From contig NZ_RFLY01000001.1 of the NCBI RefSeq assembly GCF_003697345.1, positions 186,001-250,000 of the forward strand: a stretch of DNA of 64,000 nucleotides. The letters are read 5' to 3'. This document shows positions 37,739 to 50,029 of the stretch, one piece after another (position 1 is the stretch's first letter; each line of letters begins with the position of its first letter). Position numbers and translations under genes: made by a program. Source of the DNA: Solilutibacter pythonis. GTDB lineage: Bacteria; Pseudomonadota; Gammaproteobacteria; Xanthomonadales; Xanthomonadaceae. The notes under the pieces are model-generated. The model worked only from the letters and a program-made list of their open reading frames with translations, had not been told where the DNA came from and did no database searches.

Positions 37739-38785
37739 TCAGGCATCGTCGCGCCAACGGCGCAGGCGGATGGCGAGAAGAATCATGGCGATGCCGGCGG
37801 CCGCGCCGATCCACAGGCTGGGATTGCGATAAACATCGCCACCGAACACCAGCGACAGATTTTGCGCCAGCTGATCGCCGCTGCCTCCCGACCCGATAAA
37901 CCGGGGGCCCTTGGTCATGCCGAATAGGTGGCTGAGAGGCCACGCGCTGGTCAGCAGACGCGCCACGATGTGCTCCCAGAACCAGTTCGAACCGATATCG
38001 AAGAACTCGAACCAACTCACCAGGACGCCGGCCAGCAACGGCACCAGCACCGCCCACAGGAATGGCTTGGATCTGGCCCAGGCCGAGCACAGCATCAGCC
38101 AGCCGGCCGTCGGCAGCGCCCACAGCATGTAGATCGGAATCCAACTGAACAACAGGGTGAGTAACCTGAAGGGCCGCAGTTGCGCCCAGTAGATGGTGAA
38201 TGGATTGCCGCCATTGATGGCGATGAACAGGCTGACCAGGATGCCGAAGCCCAGCATCACCGCCAGCGCGACCAGCACGGCGGTCAATGGCGCCACCAGC
38301 AGCGCGGTCAGCAGTTTGCTCCACACGGTGAGTCCGTCGGAGACCGGCAGCGACTTCCAGAACAGCACGCTGCGATCCCGGCGTTCGTCGTACAGCGCGC
38401 CCAGCAGGTAGAAGAACACCACGAAGCCGAACACCAGCAGCGGCCAGAACGCCGACATCAGCGTGATGCCATTGATGGCGTCGCTCAGTTGGCGCAGTTT
38501 CTCGGTGGGGACGTTGGCGAACAGGTCGTTCCAATTCATGCTGGAGAGCGGGACTTCCTTGCCCTCGAAATCGACGACCTGGTCGCTGTAACGGGCGAAC
38601 ATGAGCTGCCCGGTGCCGCCGCCGAGCAAGGTGAAGAACAGGAAGATCGCGCCGGCCACCACCGGCGCCCACAGGAAGCCGCCCCTGTGCTCCCAGAATT
38701 CGCGTTTCAGCAGCCACTTCAGTTTCTGGGTGGCTCGCGGTGCCGCGCGGACCGGCGTGGGGCTTTCGTTGACGGTGGCGTTCAT
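37739..38785 (-). CDS. ABC transporter permease (ABC-2 type)
   Basis: 348-residue integral membrane protein with about six helices (the first at about 40-58, FLWAPVVAGAIFLFFTLLGGG; others near 110, 155, 190 and 240, the last at the C-terminus) and a long extracytoplasmic loop after helix 1, as in ABC-2 permeases. The start overlaps the stop of the ATPase gene by 4 bp (ATGA). Substrate unknown. In GntR/YtrA-type operons such pumps often answer envelope-active peptides; that is context only. Confidence 0.8.
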   Translation of the reverse strand: MNATVNESPTPVRAAPRATQKLKWLLKREFWEHRGGFLWAPVVAGAIFLFFTLLGGGTGQLMFARYSDQVVDFEGKEVPLSSMNWNDLFANVPTEKLRQLSDAINGITLMSAFWPLLVFGFVVFFYLLGALYDERRDRSVLFWKSLPVSDGLTVWSKLLTALLVAPLTAVLVALAVMLGFGILVSLFIAINGGNPFTIYWAQLRPFRLLTLLFSWIPIYMLWALPTAGWLMLCSAWARSKPFLWAVLVPLLAGVLVSWFEFFDIGSNWFWEHIVARLLTSAWPLSHLFGMTKGPRFIGSGGSGDQLAQNLSLVFGGDVYRNPSLWIGAAAGIAMILLAIRLRRWRDDA

Positions 38786-39642
38786 GCGTAGGTTCCCTTC
38801 ATGGTGGCGACGAACAGATCGGCGAGGCCGGGAATGCGGGTTTCGCCGTATTCGCGCAATCGCGGTGCCGGCACGCCGTCGAACAGCATCACGGTCTTGC
38901 CGAAGGCCAGCGCGCGCTCGTCGAGCGGTTTGAGCGCGCGCGCCTCGTCGAGCCTGCCGGCATCGACCAGCACTTCGACGTAGCGCTGGCCGATGTCCTC
39001 CATCGAGGTGTCCAGCACCACCTTGCCGTCGCGGATGAACATCACGTCGCTGAGGATGTGTTCGACCTCCTCCACCTGATGGGTGGTGATGAGGATGGTC
39101 TTTTCCTCGTCGAAATAGTCTTCCAGCAGACGCTGGTAGAACTGCTTGCGATAGAGGATGTCGAGGCCGAGGGTAGGCTCGTCCAGTACCAGCAGGCGGG
39201 CGTCGATCGCCATCACCAGGGCCAGGTGCAGCTGCACGATCATGCCTTTCGACATCTCCTTGACTTTCATCGCCGGGTGCAACCGGGTGCCTTGGATGAA
39301 GCGTTCGAAGCGCTCGCGCGAGAAGCGCGGGTGCACGCCTTCGACGAAATCGGCGACTTCGCGGACGCGGATCCAGCGCGGCAGCACGGCGACGTCGGCG
39401 ATGAAGCAGATGTCGTTCATCAATTCGTCGCGCTGGCTGCGCGGGTCTTTGCCTAGCACCTTCAGCTCGCCCTCAAACTGGATCAGGCCGAGGATAGCCT
39501 TGAGCGCCGTGGTCTTGCCCGCGCCGTTAGGACCGATCAGGCCGACGATGCGGCCGGCCGGAATCTCGAAATCGGCGCCATCCAGCGCCCGTTTATTCTT
39601 GTAGACCTTACTCAGGCCGCGTGCGTTGACGGCGATGTTCAT
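38782..39642 (-). CDS. ABC transporter ATP-binding protein
   Basis: 286-residue ATPase partner of the adjacent permease. Walker A is GPNGAGKTT (about residue 38), Walker B is LLVLDEPTLGLD, and the switch His is in ITTHQVEEVEH. The signature region reads EMSKGMIVQLHLALVMA, a relaxed version of the usual LSGGQ seen in this ABC-2 subgroup. The ATG at 39642 overlaps the GntR stop (ATGA). The long frame to 40095 is not the true start. Confidence 0.88.
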   Translation of the reverse strand: MNIAVNARGLSKVYKNKRALDGADFEIPAGRIVGLIGPNGAGKTTALKAILGLIQFEGELKVLGKDPRSQRDELMNDICFIADVAVLPRWIRVREVADFVEGVHPRFSRERFERFIQGTRLHPAMKVKEMSKGMIVQLHLALVMAIDARLLVLDEPTLGLDILYRKQFYQRLLEDYFDEEKTILITTHQVEEVEHILSDVMFIRDGKVVLDTSMEDIGQRYVEVLVDAGRLDEARALKPLDERALAFGKTVMLFDGVPAPRLREYGETRIPGLADLFVATMKGTYA

Positions 39643-40010
39643 TTCGCTCCCCATTTCTTCGATGGATCGATCAATTCGTTCGGGTCCAGGCCAAGGCGCT
39701 CGATACGTTCGAGCACCAGCGGCCATTCCTCGCCAAGAAAACGCTGGCGTTCGCTGGCCAGCAGTTTCTGCGGCGCGCCCTCGATCACGAACATGCCGAG
39801 GCCGCGGCGTTTTTCCACCAGGTCCTCGTCGGCCAGCTCCTGGAAGGCGCGCGAGACGGTGATCGGGTTCAACTGGTATTCGGCGGCGATGGTGCGTACC
39901 GAGGGCAAGGCATCGCCGGGCTTGAGTTCGCCGTCGATGATCTTTGCCACCACCAGTTCCTTCAACTGGCGGTAGATCGGAACGCCATCGGCCCATTGGT
40001 GCTCGCTCAT
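39639..40010 (-). CDS. GntR-family (YtrA subfamily) transcriptional regulator
   Basis: 123-residue repressor with a winged-helix domain (VPIYRQLKELVVAKIIDGELKPGDALPSVRTIAAEYQLNPITVSRAFQEL..., broken here for length) and a very short C-terminal dimer region, as in the YtrA subgroup that controls ABC transporters. The start at 40010 overlaps the stop of a small membrane-protein gene by 4 bp. A palindrome over the operon promoter (40207-40230) is its likely operator, giving autoregulation. Confidence 0.87.
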   Translation of the reverse strand: MSEHQWADGVPIYRQLKELVVAKIIDGELKPGDALPSVRTIAAEYQLNPITVSRAFQELADEDLVEKRRGLGMFVIEGAPQKLLASERQRFLGEEWPLVLERIERLGLDPNELIDPSKKWGAK

Positions 40011-40183
40011 GGCGTGAGGCTCCGGGGCAATAGCGAGAAGAACGTCGCCGGCTTGGCGCCGGCCTCCAGCGCGCGCGGGGCGGTGGAGCCGGCATCGAGG
40101 GGAATGAGGCAGACCAGGCCGAACAGGGCCAGCGACAGCGTCATGATCGGCAGGAGGGCCAAGGCGGGGCGGTGGCGTCGCAT
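40007..40183 (-). CDS. Small membrane protein leading the GntR-ABC operon
   Basis: 58 codons: a basic start (MRRHRPALALLP), one helix (IMTLSLALFGLVCLIPL) and a short tail. Its stop overlaps the GntR start (ATGA) and it is the first gene after a strong promoter, both signs of real translation. Family unknown; it may help the transporter or be a leader for coupled expression of the repressor. Confidence 0.65.
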   Translation of the reverse strand: MRRHRPALALLPIMTLSLALFGLVCLIPLDAGSTAPRALEAGAKPATFFSLLPRSLTP

Positions 40184-40206
40184 GATGGGACTCGTGTCGA
40201 AAGTTG

Positions 40207-40230
40207 GTGTTGTATTTAACTATAACACCA
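40207..40230. promoter_or_regulatory. Palindromic operator for the GntR-family regulator
   Basis: A 24-bp imperfect palindrome with perfect outer half-sites GGTGTT and AACACC and an AT-rich centre (TTTAA). It covers the -10 box of the operon promoter, so binding would block transcription. The half-site spacing suits a dimeric YtrA-type repressor. Confidence 0.7.
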
Positions 40231-40247
40231 GACTGGAAGCCGTCAAG
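40220..40247 (-). promoter_or_regulatory. Sigma-70 promoter of the GntR-ABC operon
   Basis: On the minus strand, TTGACG (40242-40247) and TATAGT (40220-40225) with a 16-bp spacer. It lies 36 bp before the small membrane-protein gene and overlaps the palindromic operator. Confidence 0.75.
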
Positions 40248-40388
40248 TTCCCGTCTACCCAACTGAAGTCATGGTGGCGCGCAGCCAACGCGAGCTGAAG
40301 CGCGGCGCGGGCAATGGCCGGTTCGATTGCCGTTGCATGGCCCGCGCACCACAATGTCGCAATGCCTACGAAAATGGAGAAATTTCGA

Positions 40389-41333
40389 GTGAAAACGGCT
40401 GTCCTTGGCGTGGTTTTCGCGCTGTCGTTCGTCCATGCCGGCCCGGTTCATGCGCAGGCAACGCCATCGGCCGTCGGCGCCAAGCCGCTGGCCGGCGAGC
40501 GCGAAAGGCTCGGTTATGCCATCGGCATGGAAGTGGGCGCGGACAATGCCTTGCAAGCGGCGCTTCCCGATCTCGACTTGGCAGCCTTCGAACAATCGAT
40601 ACGGCGCTCGATCAGCGGTGCCGAGCCACTCATGAAACCCGCGGATGCGCAAAAGACCTCGCTCGCGTTGATGCAGCGCGTGCAGGCCCGCCAGTCCGGC
40701 AATGCCGGGAAAGCGCCGGCGGTGTCGCGGCAGCAGGTCGGGGAGCTGCTCGGCATCAACGTCGGCCGCTCGCTGGCGCCGGTGCGTGACGAATTCGATC
40801 TGGCCGCCTTCATGCGCGGGTGGCGGGTGGTGGTGGAAAAGGGTAAGCCGCTCATCCCGCCGGCCGAGGCGCAGGCGCTTCGTGGCACCTTCGCCGAGCG
40901 CCTGCGCGAGCGCAATGCCGCCAGGCGGGCCGAGGCCGGCGAGCGCAACCGCAAGACGGGCGAGGCGTTTCTGGCCGCCAACCGCGGCGCCAAGGGGGTG
41001 GTGACTACCCGCTCCGGCTTGCAGTACCAGGTGCTGAAGCCCGGCGCCGGCGCACGGCCGCTGCCGAGCAGCCGGGTCAAGGTCGATTACGAGGGCAAGC
41101 TGCTCGATGGCAAGGTCTTCGACAGCTCCTACCAACGTGGCGAGCCGGCGGTGTTCGCGCTCAATCAGGTGATTCCCGGCTGGACCGAGGGGCTCGGCCT
41201 GATGGCGGCCGGCGCCAAGTATCGTTTCTGGATTCCCGGCGATCTCGCCTATGGCCGCCGCGGATCGCCGCCCAATATCGGCCCGAACGAAACCCTGGTC
41301 TTCGATGTCGAACTGCTCGATATCGTCAAATGA
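40389..41333 (+). CDS. FKBP-type peptidyl-prolyl isomerase, periplasmic
   Basis: Folding catalyst of the Mip/FkpA type. I place the start at the GTG at 40389, which has GGAG nine bases upstream and opens a clean signal peptide (VKTAVLGVVFALSFVHAG, cleavage near HAQA). ATGs at 40362 and 40374 are in frame but add polar residues. The product (about 314 residues) has a helical N-terminal dimer domain (GYAIGMEVG...) and a C-terminal FKBP domain (VKVDYEGKLLDGKVFDSS, VIPGWTEGL, ETLVFDVELLDI). A paralogue with the same layout follows at 41412. Confidence 0.88.
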   Translation: MKTAVLGVVFALSFVHAGPVHAQATPSAVGAKPLAGERERLGYAIGMEVGADNALQAALPDLDLAAFEQSIRRSISGAEPLMKPADAQKTSLALMQRVQARQSGNAGKAPAVSRQQVGELLGINVGRSLAPVRDEFDLAAFMRGWRVVVEKGKPLIPPAEAQALRGTFAERLRERNAARRAEAGERNRKTGEAFLAANRGAKGVVTTRSGLQYQVLKPGAGARPLPSSRVKVDYEGKLLDGKVFDSSYQRGEPAVFALNQVIPGWTEGLGLMAAGAKYRFWIPGDLAYGRRGSPPNIGPNETLVFDVELLDIVK

Positions 41334-41358
41334 TCGATAATCCCCGCTTCTGAATCGT

Positions 41359-41378
41359 CGTCCGGCCCGCGCCGGACG
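41359..41378. repeat. GC-rich hairpin between the two FKBP genes
   Basis: CGTCCGGC, CCGC loop, GCCGGACG: a perfect 8-bp stem without a T-run. It may act as an mRNA-stabilising stem or weak terminator between the paralogues. Confidence 0.5.
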
Positions 41379-41411
41379 GCCCCCCGCACGCATACGCACC
41401 GGAGTTCCCGC

Positions 41412-42200
41412 ATGAAGTCATGTTCCGTTCTGGCCGTCACCGCATTGGCCGCCGCCCTCTCGCTTGCCGCTTGCGACAAGACCGCCGACAAGGCCGCCGG
41501 CAAGGAGAGCGCCGATAAGTCCGCCGTTGCCGAGGGCGCCAAGGATGCCAAGACCATTCCCGGCCTGAAGGACGAAAAGGCGCAGGCGAGCTACGTGGTG
41601 GGCTTGACCATGGGCAAGCAGTTGGCGGACATCAAGAGCGACATCGAGCTGGAAACCGTGGTGCGCGGCCTGAAGGACGAATTGTCCGGTGGCAAGAAGC
41701 TGGTCGACGACGGGCAGGCGCGCGAGATCATGGCCGGCTTCATGGAGAAGATGCAGGCCAAGATGATGGCCGAACAGATGGCCAAGGCGCGCAAGAACAC
41801 CGAAGAGGGCCAGAAGTTCCTGGCCGAGAACGGCAAGAAGGAAGGCGTCAAGACCACCGCCTCCGGCCTGCAATACCAGGTCGTCACCGAGGGCAAGGGC
41901 GCCAAGCCGGGCGAGGGCGATGCGGTCAAGGTCAAGTACAAGGGCACGTTGCTGGATGGCACCGAATTCGACAGCACCGAGAAGCAGGGCGGCGAGCCGG
42001 CCGTCCTGCCGCTGGATCGGGTGATTCCGGGCTGGGCCGAGGGCATCCGTCTGATGCCGGTCGGCAGCAAGTACAAGTTCTGGATTCCCTCCAACCTCGG
42101 CTATGGCGAGCAGGTGCCCCCGGGCGCGCCGTTCCCGCCGAACGCCACGCTGGTGTTCGATGTCGAACTGCTCGACATCGTCAAGGCGCCGAAGCACTGA
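41412..42200 (+). CDS. FKBP-type peptidyl-prolyl isomerase, lipoprotein
   Basis: 262 residues with a lipoprotein signal (LAACDK, lipidated Cys near residue 21), a Lys/Ala-rich linker, a Mip-like helical domain (ASYVVGLTMGKQL...) and a full FKBP domain (VKVKYKGTLLDGTEFDST, VIPGWAEGIRLMPVGSKYKFWIP, PFPPNATLVFDVELLDIV). It is a tandem paralogue of the upstream gene, here anchored to a membrane. Likely helps fold outer-membrane or secreted proteins. Confidence 0.9.
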   Translation: MKSCSVLAVTALAAALSLAACDKTADKAAGKESADKSAVAEGAKDAKTIPGLKDEKAQASYVVGLTMGKQLADIKSDIELETVVRGLKDELSGGKKLVDDGQAREIMAGFMEKMQAKMMAEQMAKARKNTEEGQKFLAENGKKEGVKTTASGLQYQVVTEGKGAKPGEGDAVKVKYKGTLLDGTEFDSTEKQGGEPAVLPLDRVIPGWAEGIRLMPVGSKYKFWIPSNLGYGEQVPPGAPFPPNATLVFDVELLDIVKAPKH

Positions 42201-42209
42201 AGGCAGTCC

Positions 42210-42235
42210 GATGACAGTAAAATGAAACTGTCATC
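42210..42235. repeat. 9-bp inverted repeat after the FKBP lipoprotein gene
   Basis: GATGACAGT (42210-42218) and ACTGTCATC (42227-42235) around an 8-nt AT-rich loop. There is no T-run. It could be an operator for ugd or part of a two-hairpin terminator with the stem at 42252. Confidence 0.55.
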
Positions 42236-42251
42236 ACCATGAAGCAAACTG

Positions 42252-42283
42252 CGACTGCCGCCGATGCGGCAGTCGTCGTTTTC
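42252..42283 (+). terminator. Intrinsic terminator between FKBP gene and ugd
   Basis: CGACTGCCGC, CGAT loop, GCGGCAGTCG, then TCGTTTTC. The stem is 10 bp with a moderate T-run. It ends 14 bp before the ugd ATG, so it might also attenuate ugd. Confidence 0.65.
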
Positions 42284-42296
42284 GAGGGAGGCTCTC

Positions 42297-43646
42297 ATGC
42301 GCGTCGCGATTTTCGGCACCGGCTACGTCGGCCTGGTCACTGGTGCCTGCCTGGCCGAGGTCGGCCACCAGGTGGTGTGTGTGGATGTCGATGCGGCCAA
42401 GGTCGCGGGCCTGGAAAACGGCGTCATTCCGATCTACGAGCCGGGCCTGGAATCGATGGTCAAGGCCAACCATGCCGCGGGCCGGCTGCGCTTCACCACC
42501 GATGCGGCCAGCGCTGTCGATTTCGGCGATGTCGTCTTCATCGCCGTCGGCACGCCGCCCGACGAGGATGGCAGCGCCGATCTCCAGTACGTGCTGGCGG
42601 TGGCGCGCAGCATCGGCCGGCACCTCGCGCGTCCGGCGGTGGTCGTGGACAAGTCCACGGTACCGGTCGGCACCGCCGACAAGGTGCGCGCGGTGATCGC
42701 CGAAACGCTGGCCGGGCGCGGCGCGGATATCCGCTTCGAGGTGGTTTCCAACCCCGAATTCCTCAAGGAAGGCGATGCGCTCAACGACTGCATGCGCCCG
42801 GATCGCATCGTCATCGGCGCGGACAACGCCGAGGCCATCGAGACCATGCGTCGTCTGTACGCCCCGTTCAACCGCAACCATGAGCGCATGGTGACGATGG
42901 ACGTGCGTTCGGCCGAGCTGACCAAGTACGCCGCCAACGCCATGCTGGCGACCAAGATTTCGTTCATGAACGAAATCGCCAACATCGCGGAGAAGGTCGG
43001 CGCCGACATCGAGATGGTGCGTAAGGGCATCGGTTCCGACCCGCGCATCGGCTGGCATTTCATCTATCCCGGCGCGGGCTACGGCGGTTCCTGCTTCCCC
43101 AAGGACGTGCGGGCGCTCGCGCGCACCGCTTCGCAATACGGGTATGCGACCCGGATTCTCGATGCCGTGGAGGCGGTCAACGAAGCGCAGAAGGGGCACC
43201 TGTTCGAATTGATGGCGCGCCACTATGGCGGTGCCGGCGCGCTGCGCGGGAAGACCATCGCGCTCTGGGGCCTGGCTTTCAAGCCGAACACCGACGACAT
43301 GCGCGAGGCGTCCAGCCGCCGCCTGCTGGCGCAGTTGTGGGAAGCCGGCGCGAAAGTGCGCGCCTTCGACCCCGAGGCGCGCGACGAGGCGAGACGCATC
43401 TTCGGCGAACGCGCCGAGCTGACGCTCTGCGACAGTACCGACGCCGCGCTGGAAGGGGCCGACGCGCTGGCCGTGGTGACCGAATGGAAACAGTTCCGCA
43501 GCCCCGATTTCGCCCACCTGCGCGAGCGCCTGGCCGACCGCGTGGTGTTCGACGGCCGCAATCTGTACGAACCGGCCGAAGTGGAAGCGGCGGGTATCGC
43601 CTATTGGGGCATCGGTCGCGGCCGATCTGTCAAAATGGACGCATGA
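42297..43646 (+). CDS. ugd: UDP-glucose 6-dehydrogenase
   Basis: Oxidises UDP-glucose to UDP-glucuronate with NAD for polysaccharides or lipid A modification. The 449-residue product has the Rossmann start [42 protein letters not shown], and the catalytic Cys in [12 protein letters not shown], with the C-terminal [22 protein letters not shown] precedes the ATG at 42297. slyX overlaps its stop by 4 bp. Confidence 0.95.
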   Translation: MRVAIFGTGYVGLVTGACLAEVGHQVVCVDVDAAKVAGLENGVIPIYEPGLESMVKANHAAGRLRFTTDAASAVDFGDVVFIAVGTPPDEDGSADLQYVLAVARSIGRHLARPAVVVDKSTVPVGTADKVRAVIAETLAGRGADIRFEVVSNPEFLKEGDALNDCMRPDRIVIGADNAEAIETMRRLYAPFNRNHERMVTMDVRSAELTKYAANAMLATKISFMNEIANIAEKVGADIEMVRKGIGSDPRIGWHFIYPGAGYGGSCFPKDVRALARTASQYGYATRILDAVEAVNEAQKGHLFELMARHYGGAGALRGKTIALWGLAFKPNTDDMREASSRRLLAQLWEAGAKVRAFDPEARDEARRIFGERAELTLCDSTDAALEGADALAVVTEWKQFRSPDFAHLRERLADRVVFDGRNLYEPAEVEAAGIAYWGIGRGRSVKMDA

Positions 43647-43855
43647 CCGAGACTGAACGCATCGCCGAACTGGAAACCCGCATCGCCTTCCAGGAGCACG
43701 CGCTCAACCAGTTGAGTGACGCGTTGGCCGATGCGCGTGTCGAAATAGCCCGCCACTCGTTGTTGCTGACACGGGTGGTGGAAGAACTGAAATCCGCGCG
43801 CGGCTCGGGCGTCAGCGTCGATGCCGCCGACGAACCGCCGCCCCCGCATTACTGA
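43643..43855 (+). CDS. slyX: SlyX family protein
   Basis: 70-residue coiled-coil protein, [20 protein letters not shown]..., ending in a Pro-rich tail PPPPHY typical of SlyX. The start overlaps the ugd stop (ATGA). The family has no firm biochemical role. Confidence 0.85.
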   Translation: MTETERIAELETRIAFQEHALNQLSDALADARVEIARHSLLLTRVVEELKSARGSGVSVDAADEPPPPHY

Positions 43856-43867
43856 TCCCGCTTCGCC

Positions 43868-44452
43868 ATGTCCAACTCGCTCCGCGACCAGCTTCTCGGC
43901 CTTGGCTTCAAGGCCGCCCCGAAACCCGAACGCAAACCGCCGCCGAAGGCCGGAGGTAGGCCGGCCTCGGCGCGGCTGCCGCAAACGAAGACGCCGGGCA
44001 GGCCCCAGGCGAGGAAACCCAAGGCTGCCGAGATGGATCTGGCCAAGGCCTACGCCATCCGCGCCCAGAAGGAAAAGGAAGAACGCATCGAGGCCGAGCG
44101 GCAGAAGCAGGAGGCCGCCCGCCTGCGCCGGGAAGCCCGCGCGAAGCTGGCCGAATTGCTGGTCGGCAAGGCGTTGAATGCCGAGGAAGCCGAGATCGCC
44201 CGCCACTTCGAGTACGGCGGCAAGATCAAACGCATCTACGTCACCGGCGAGCAGTTGAAGGCGCTCAACGCCGGTGAGCTGGGCGTGGTGCAGCACAATG
44301 GCCGCTATCTGCTGGTGGATGCGGAGACGCTGGCCGCCGCCGGGTCGGTGTTCGCCGATGCCGTCGCGCTCAAGGTGGACCCGGACGCGCCGGTCGAGGC
44401 CGATCCCTACGGCGATCCGAAGTATCGGATCCCGGACGATCTGGTTTGGTAG
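43868..44452 (+). CDS. DUF2058 domain-containing protein
   Basis: 194 residues: a basic low-complexity start (MSNSLRDQLLGLGFK, then KPPPKAGGRP), a charged coiled coil (about 55-100, EKEERIEAERQKQEAARLRREA), and the DUF2058 core HFEYGGKIKRIYVTGEQLKALNAGELGVVQHNGRYLLVDAE. It resembles E. coli YaiL and is likely a nucleic-acid-associated cytoplasmic protein, but its function is unknown. It follows slyX by 12 bp and is probably in the same operon. Confidence 0.85.
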   Translation: MSNSLRDQLLGLGFKAAPKPERKPPPKAGGRPASARLPQTKTPGRPQARKPKAAEMDLAKAYAIRAQKEKEERIEAERQKQEAARLRREARAKLAELLVGKALNAEEAEIARHFEYGGKIKRIYVTGEQLKALNAGELGVVQHNGRYLLVDAETLAAAGSVFADAVALKVDPDAPVEADPYGDPKYRIPDDLVW

Positions 44453-44533
44453 ACGCGCGCCGCCGCGATCACGCGATGTTTCCATCCACTGGGTGAGAAT
44501 GCCCCGCTTTGCCGCAAGCGGAGCGCGTCTCGC

Positions 44534-46122
44534 ATGGTATTTCGCCTTTCATTGATCCTGCTGATGACGTTGGTGCTGGCCGGTGTGCTGGCGCCCGAGC
44601 GCTTCGGTGAGCTGACCCGGCACGCCGAGTTGGCCACCCTGGCCGGGGGCGGCTGGTTGTATCTCTTGATCGTGTTCGGGGTGCTGATGTTTCTCGGCTT
44701 CCTGGCCGTCAGCAAGCTGGGCAACCTGCGCATCGGCGGTCCCGACGCCGAACCGGAGTTCTCGCTAGGCGCCTGGTTCGCCATGTTGTTCTCGGCCGGC
44801 ATGGGCATCGGCCTGGTGTTCTGGGGCGTGGCCGAGCCGCTGTCGCATTACGCTCACCCGCCCGAAATGCTGGATGGTCAAAGCGTGGAGTCGGCGCGCG
44901 CGGCGATGCGCTACGCCTTCTTTCACTGGGGGCTGCACCCGTGGGCGATTTATGCGCTGATGGGGCTGGCGATGGCCTGGTTCCAGTTCAACCGCCGCGC
45001 GCGCGGTTTGCTGAGCGACTTGCTGGAGCCGCTGCTGGGCCGCTGGGCACTGGCCGCGCCGGGCAAGCTGGTGGATGTGCTGGCGGTGGCGGTGACCGCC
45101 ATCGGCGTGGCCACCACGCTGGGTTTCGGCGCCTCGCAGATCGGTGCCGGACTGCATCGGGTGATGGGGGCGCCGGAGGGTTTCAGCACCCAATTGGCGG
45201 TGATCGGCGTCGCCTTCGTGCTCTACATGATTTCCAGCGCCACCGGCCTCAAGCGCGGGATCAAGTGGCTTTCCGGCTTCAACATGGCGATGGCGGCGCT
45301 GTTGCTGGCACTGGTCATCGTGCTCGGGCCGACCGCCTTCATCTTCGACATCCTCACCACCACGCTCGGTAGCTATATCAACCAGTTGCCGTCGATGAGC
45401 CTGCGGATGTCGCCGTTCTCGCAGAACAGCTGGGTCGGCGACTGGACGATCTTCTACTGGGCCTGGTGGATCGCCTGGGCGCCGTTCGTGGGTGCGTTCT
45501 TCGCCCGGATTTCCTATGGCCGCACCGTGCGCGAGTTCATCGTTGGGGTGATGCTGGGGCCGGCGCTGGTGAGCTTCCTGTGGTTCTCGGGTTTTGGCGG
45601 CACCGCGTTGTTTCAGCAGATGTTTGGCCAGGTCGATTTGTTGCCGGTGCTCGAGCGGGGCTACCAGTTCGTGTTGTTCAGCGTGTTCGAGCAACTGCCG
45701 CTGGCCGCATTGCTGTCATGGTGCGCGATCGTGCTGCTGCTGAGTTTCTTCGTGACCTCGGCCGATTCGGCCACGCTGGTGTTGGCCTCGATGTCGAGCG
45801 AATCCGCCGAGGACCCGCCGCTGTCGCGGCGGATGATCTGGGGTGTGATGCAGGCGGCCATCGCCATCGCGTTGCTGGCCGCGGGCGGCCTGGCCGCATT
45901 GCAGGCGGCGGTGATCGTCGCCGCGTTGCCGTTCGCGCTGCTGCTGGTGGCGGTGGCGATCTCGCTGTTCAAGGTGCTGGGCGAAGAACAGCGCCGCGAG
46001 GCGCGCGAGGCGCGCGAGTTGCACCGCGCCGAGTTGCGTTGGCTGGCCGAGGAGCGTGGTCGCTTGCAGGCGGTGCTGGATGAGGCGGCGGGCGAATCCT
46101 CCGACGATGCGCCCGGACGGCC

Positions 46123-46138
<16 letters not shown>
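44534..46138 (+). CDS. BCCT-family compatible solute transporter
   Basis: 534-residue secondary transporter for betaine, choline or carnitine with twelve predicted helices. Family marks are [39 protein letters not shown], the Trp-rich substrate region [24 protein letters not shown] followed by GRTVREF, and [19 protein letters not shown] charged C-terminal tail ([15 protein letters not shown]) may sense osmotic strength, as in related carriers. Its stop overlaps the end of the convergent metH gene by 16 bp. Confidence 0.92.
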
Positions 46139-48810
<2,672 letters not shown>

Positions 48811-48928
48811 GGCGTGCCGGCCAAGGATGTGCGTGAACACGCGCCGGTGAAGCGGGTTGGCGGCGCCAGTCGGGGCGGTTTGGAATCCGCCGGCGGGCGG
48901 CTTGCCGGGAACGGAGAATGGTGCGCGC

Positions 48929-50029
48929 TCATGCCGCGTCCTCCAATGCCGGGCGGCGGCGTGGCGGCAGATCGGCGAGCGCCGCGGCGATCGCGGCGAT
49001 GTGCGCCGGCGTGGTGCCGCAGCAGCCGCCAACGACGTTCACCAGCCCGGATTGCGCGAAGCCGCGCAGGATCGCGGCCATGTCCTCGGGCGTTTCGTCG
49101 TAGCCGCCGAAGGCATTGGGCAGGCCGGCGTTGGGGTGGGCGGTGACGTAGGCGTCGGCGACCTGCGCCAGGGTGTCGATGTGGGCGCGTAGTTCCTTGG
49201 CGCCGAGCGCGCAATTGAGGCCGATGGCGAGCGGGCGCGCGTGCCGCAGCGAATGCCAGAAGGCTTCGGCGGTCTGGCCCGAGAGCGTGCGGCCGGAGGC
49301 GTCGGTGATGGTGCCGGAGATCATCACCGGCAGACGCGCGCCGAGGGCGTCGAAGGCTTCTTCGATGGCGAACAGCGCGGCCTTGGCGTTCAGCGTGTCG
49401 AACACCGTTTCGACCATGAGGATGTCGGCGCCACCTTCGACCAAGCCGTCGGCGGCCTCGCGGTAGGCGTCTTTCAACGCGTCGAAGGTGATAGCGCGGT
49501 AGCCGGGGCGGTTGACGTCGGGCGAGAGCGAGGCGGTGCGGCTGGTCGGGCCGAGCACGCCAATGACGAAGCGTGGCTTGCCGGGCGTTTTCGCTTCCGC
49601 CGCGTCGCAGGCGGCGCGCGCCAGTTTCGCGCCTTCGCGGTTCAACTCGCGTACCAGGTGTTGCAGCCGGTAATCGGCCAGCGAGATCGAGGTGGAGTTG
49701 AAGGTGTTGGTCTCGACGAGGTCCGCGCCGGCGTCGAGGTATTCGGCATGGATGCCGTGGATGATGCCGGGCCGGGTCAGCGAGAGCAGGTCGTTGTTGC
49801 CGCGCTGGTCGTGGCCTTCGCAGCCGCAATGCGCGCCATGGGTGTGGCCGGCCGGCGCGAACAGCGTGTCGTAGCCATCGCGGAAGCGTTCGCCACGGTA
49901 GTCGGCTTCTGTCAGGTCGTGGCGCTGGATCATCGTGCCCATCGCGCCATCGAGGATCAGGATGCGGCTTTCCAGCGCGGCCAGCAGCGCGTCGGCGCGC
50001 GTCGGGTCGCGCCAGGGGAGGGGCGTCAC
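48929..50029 (-). CDS. Methionine synthase, homocysteine-binding part
   Basis: First half of the split enzyme: a 366-residue homocysteine S-methyltransferase barrel. It opens with [23 protein letters not shown], has [26 protein letters not shown], and zinc ligands in LNCALG and GGCCGTTP. The GTG at 50029 overlaps the regulator stop (GTGA). In many bacteria both parts are one 1200-residue MetH; here a 118-bp gap separates the genes. Confidence 0.93.
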   Translation of the reverse strand: MTPLPWRDPTRADALLAALESRILILDGAMGTMIQRHDLTEADYRGERFRDGYDTLFAPAGHTHGAHCGCEGHDQRGNNDLLSLTRPGIIHGIHAEYLDAGADLVETNTFNSTSISLADYRLQHLVRELNREGAKLARAACDAAEAKTPGKPRFVIGVLGPTSRTASLSPDVNRPGYRAITFDALKDAYREAADGLVEGGADILMVETVFDTLNAKAALFAIEEAFDALGARLPVMISGTITDASGRTLSGQTAEAFWHSLRHARPLAIGLNCALGAKELRAHIDTLAQVADAYVTAHPNAGLPNAFGGYDETPEDMAAILRGFAQSGLVNVVGGCCGTTPAHIAAIAAALADLPPRRRPALEDAA

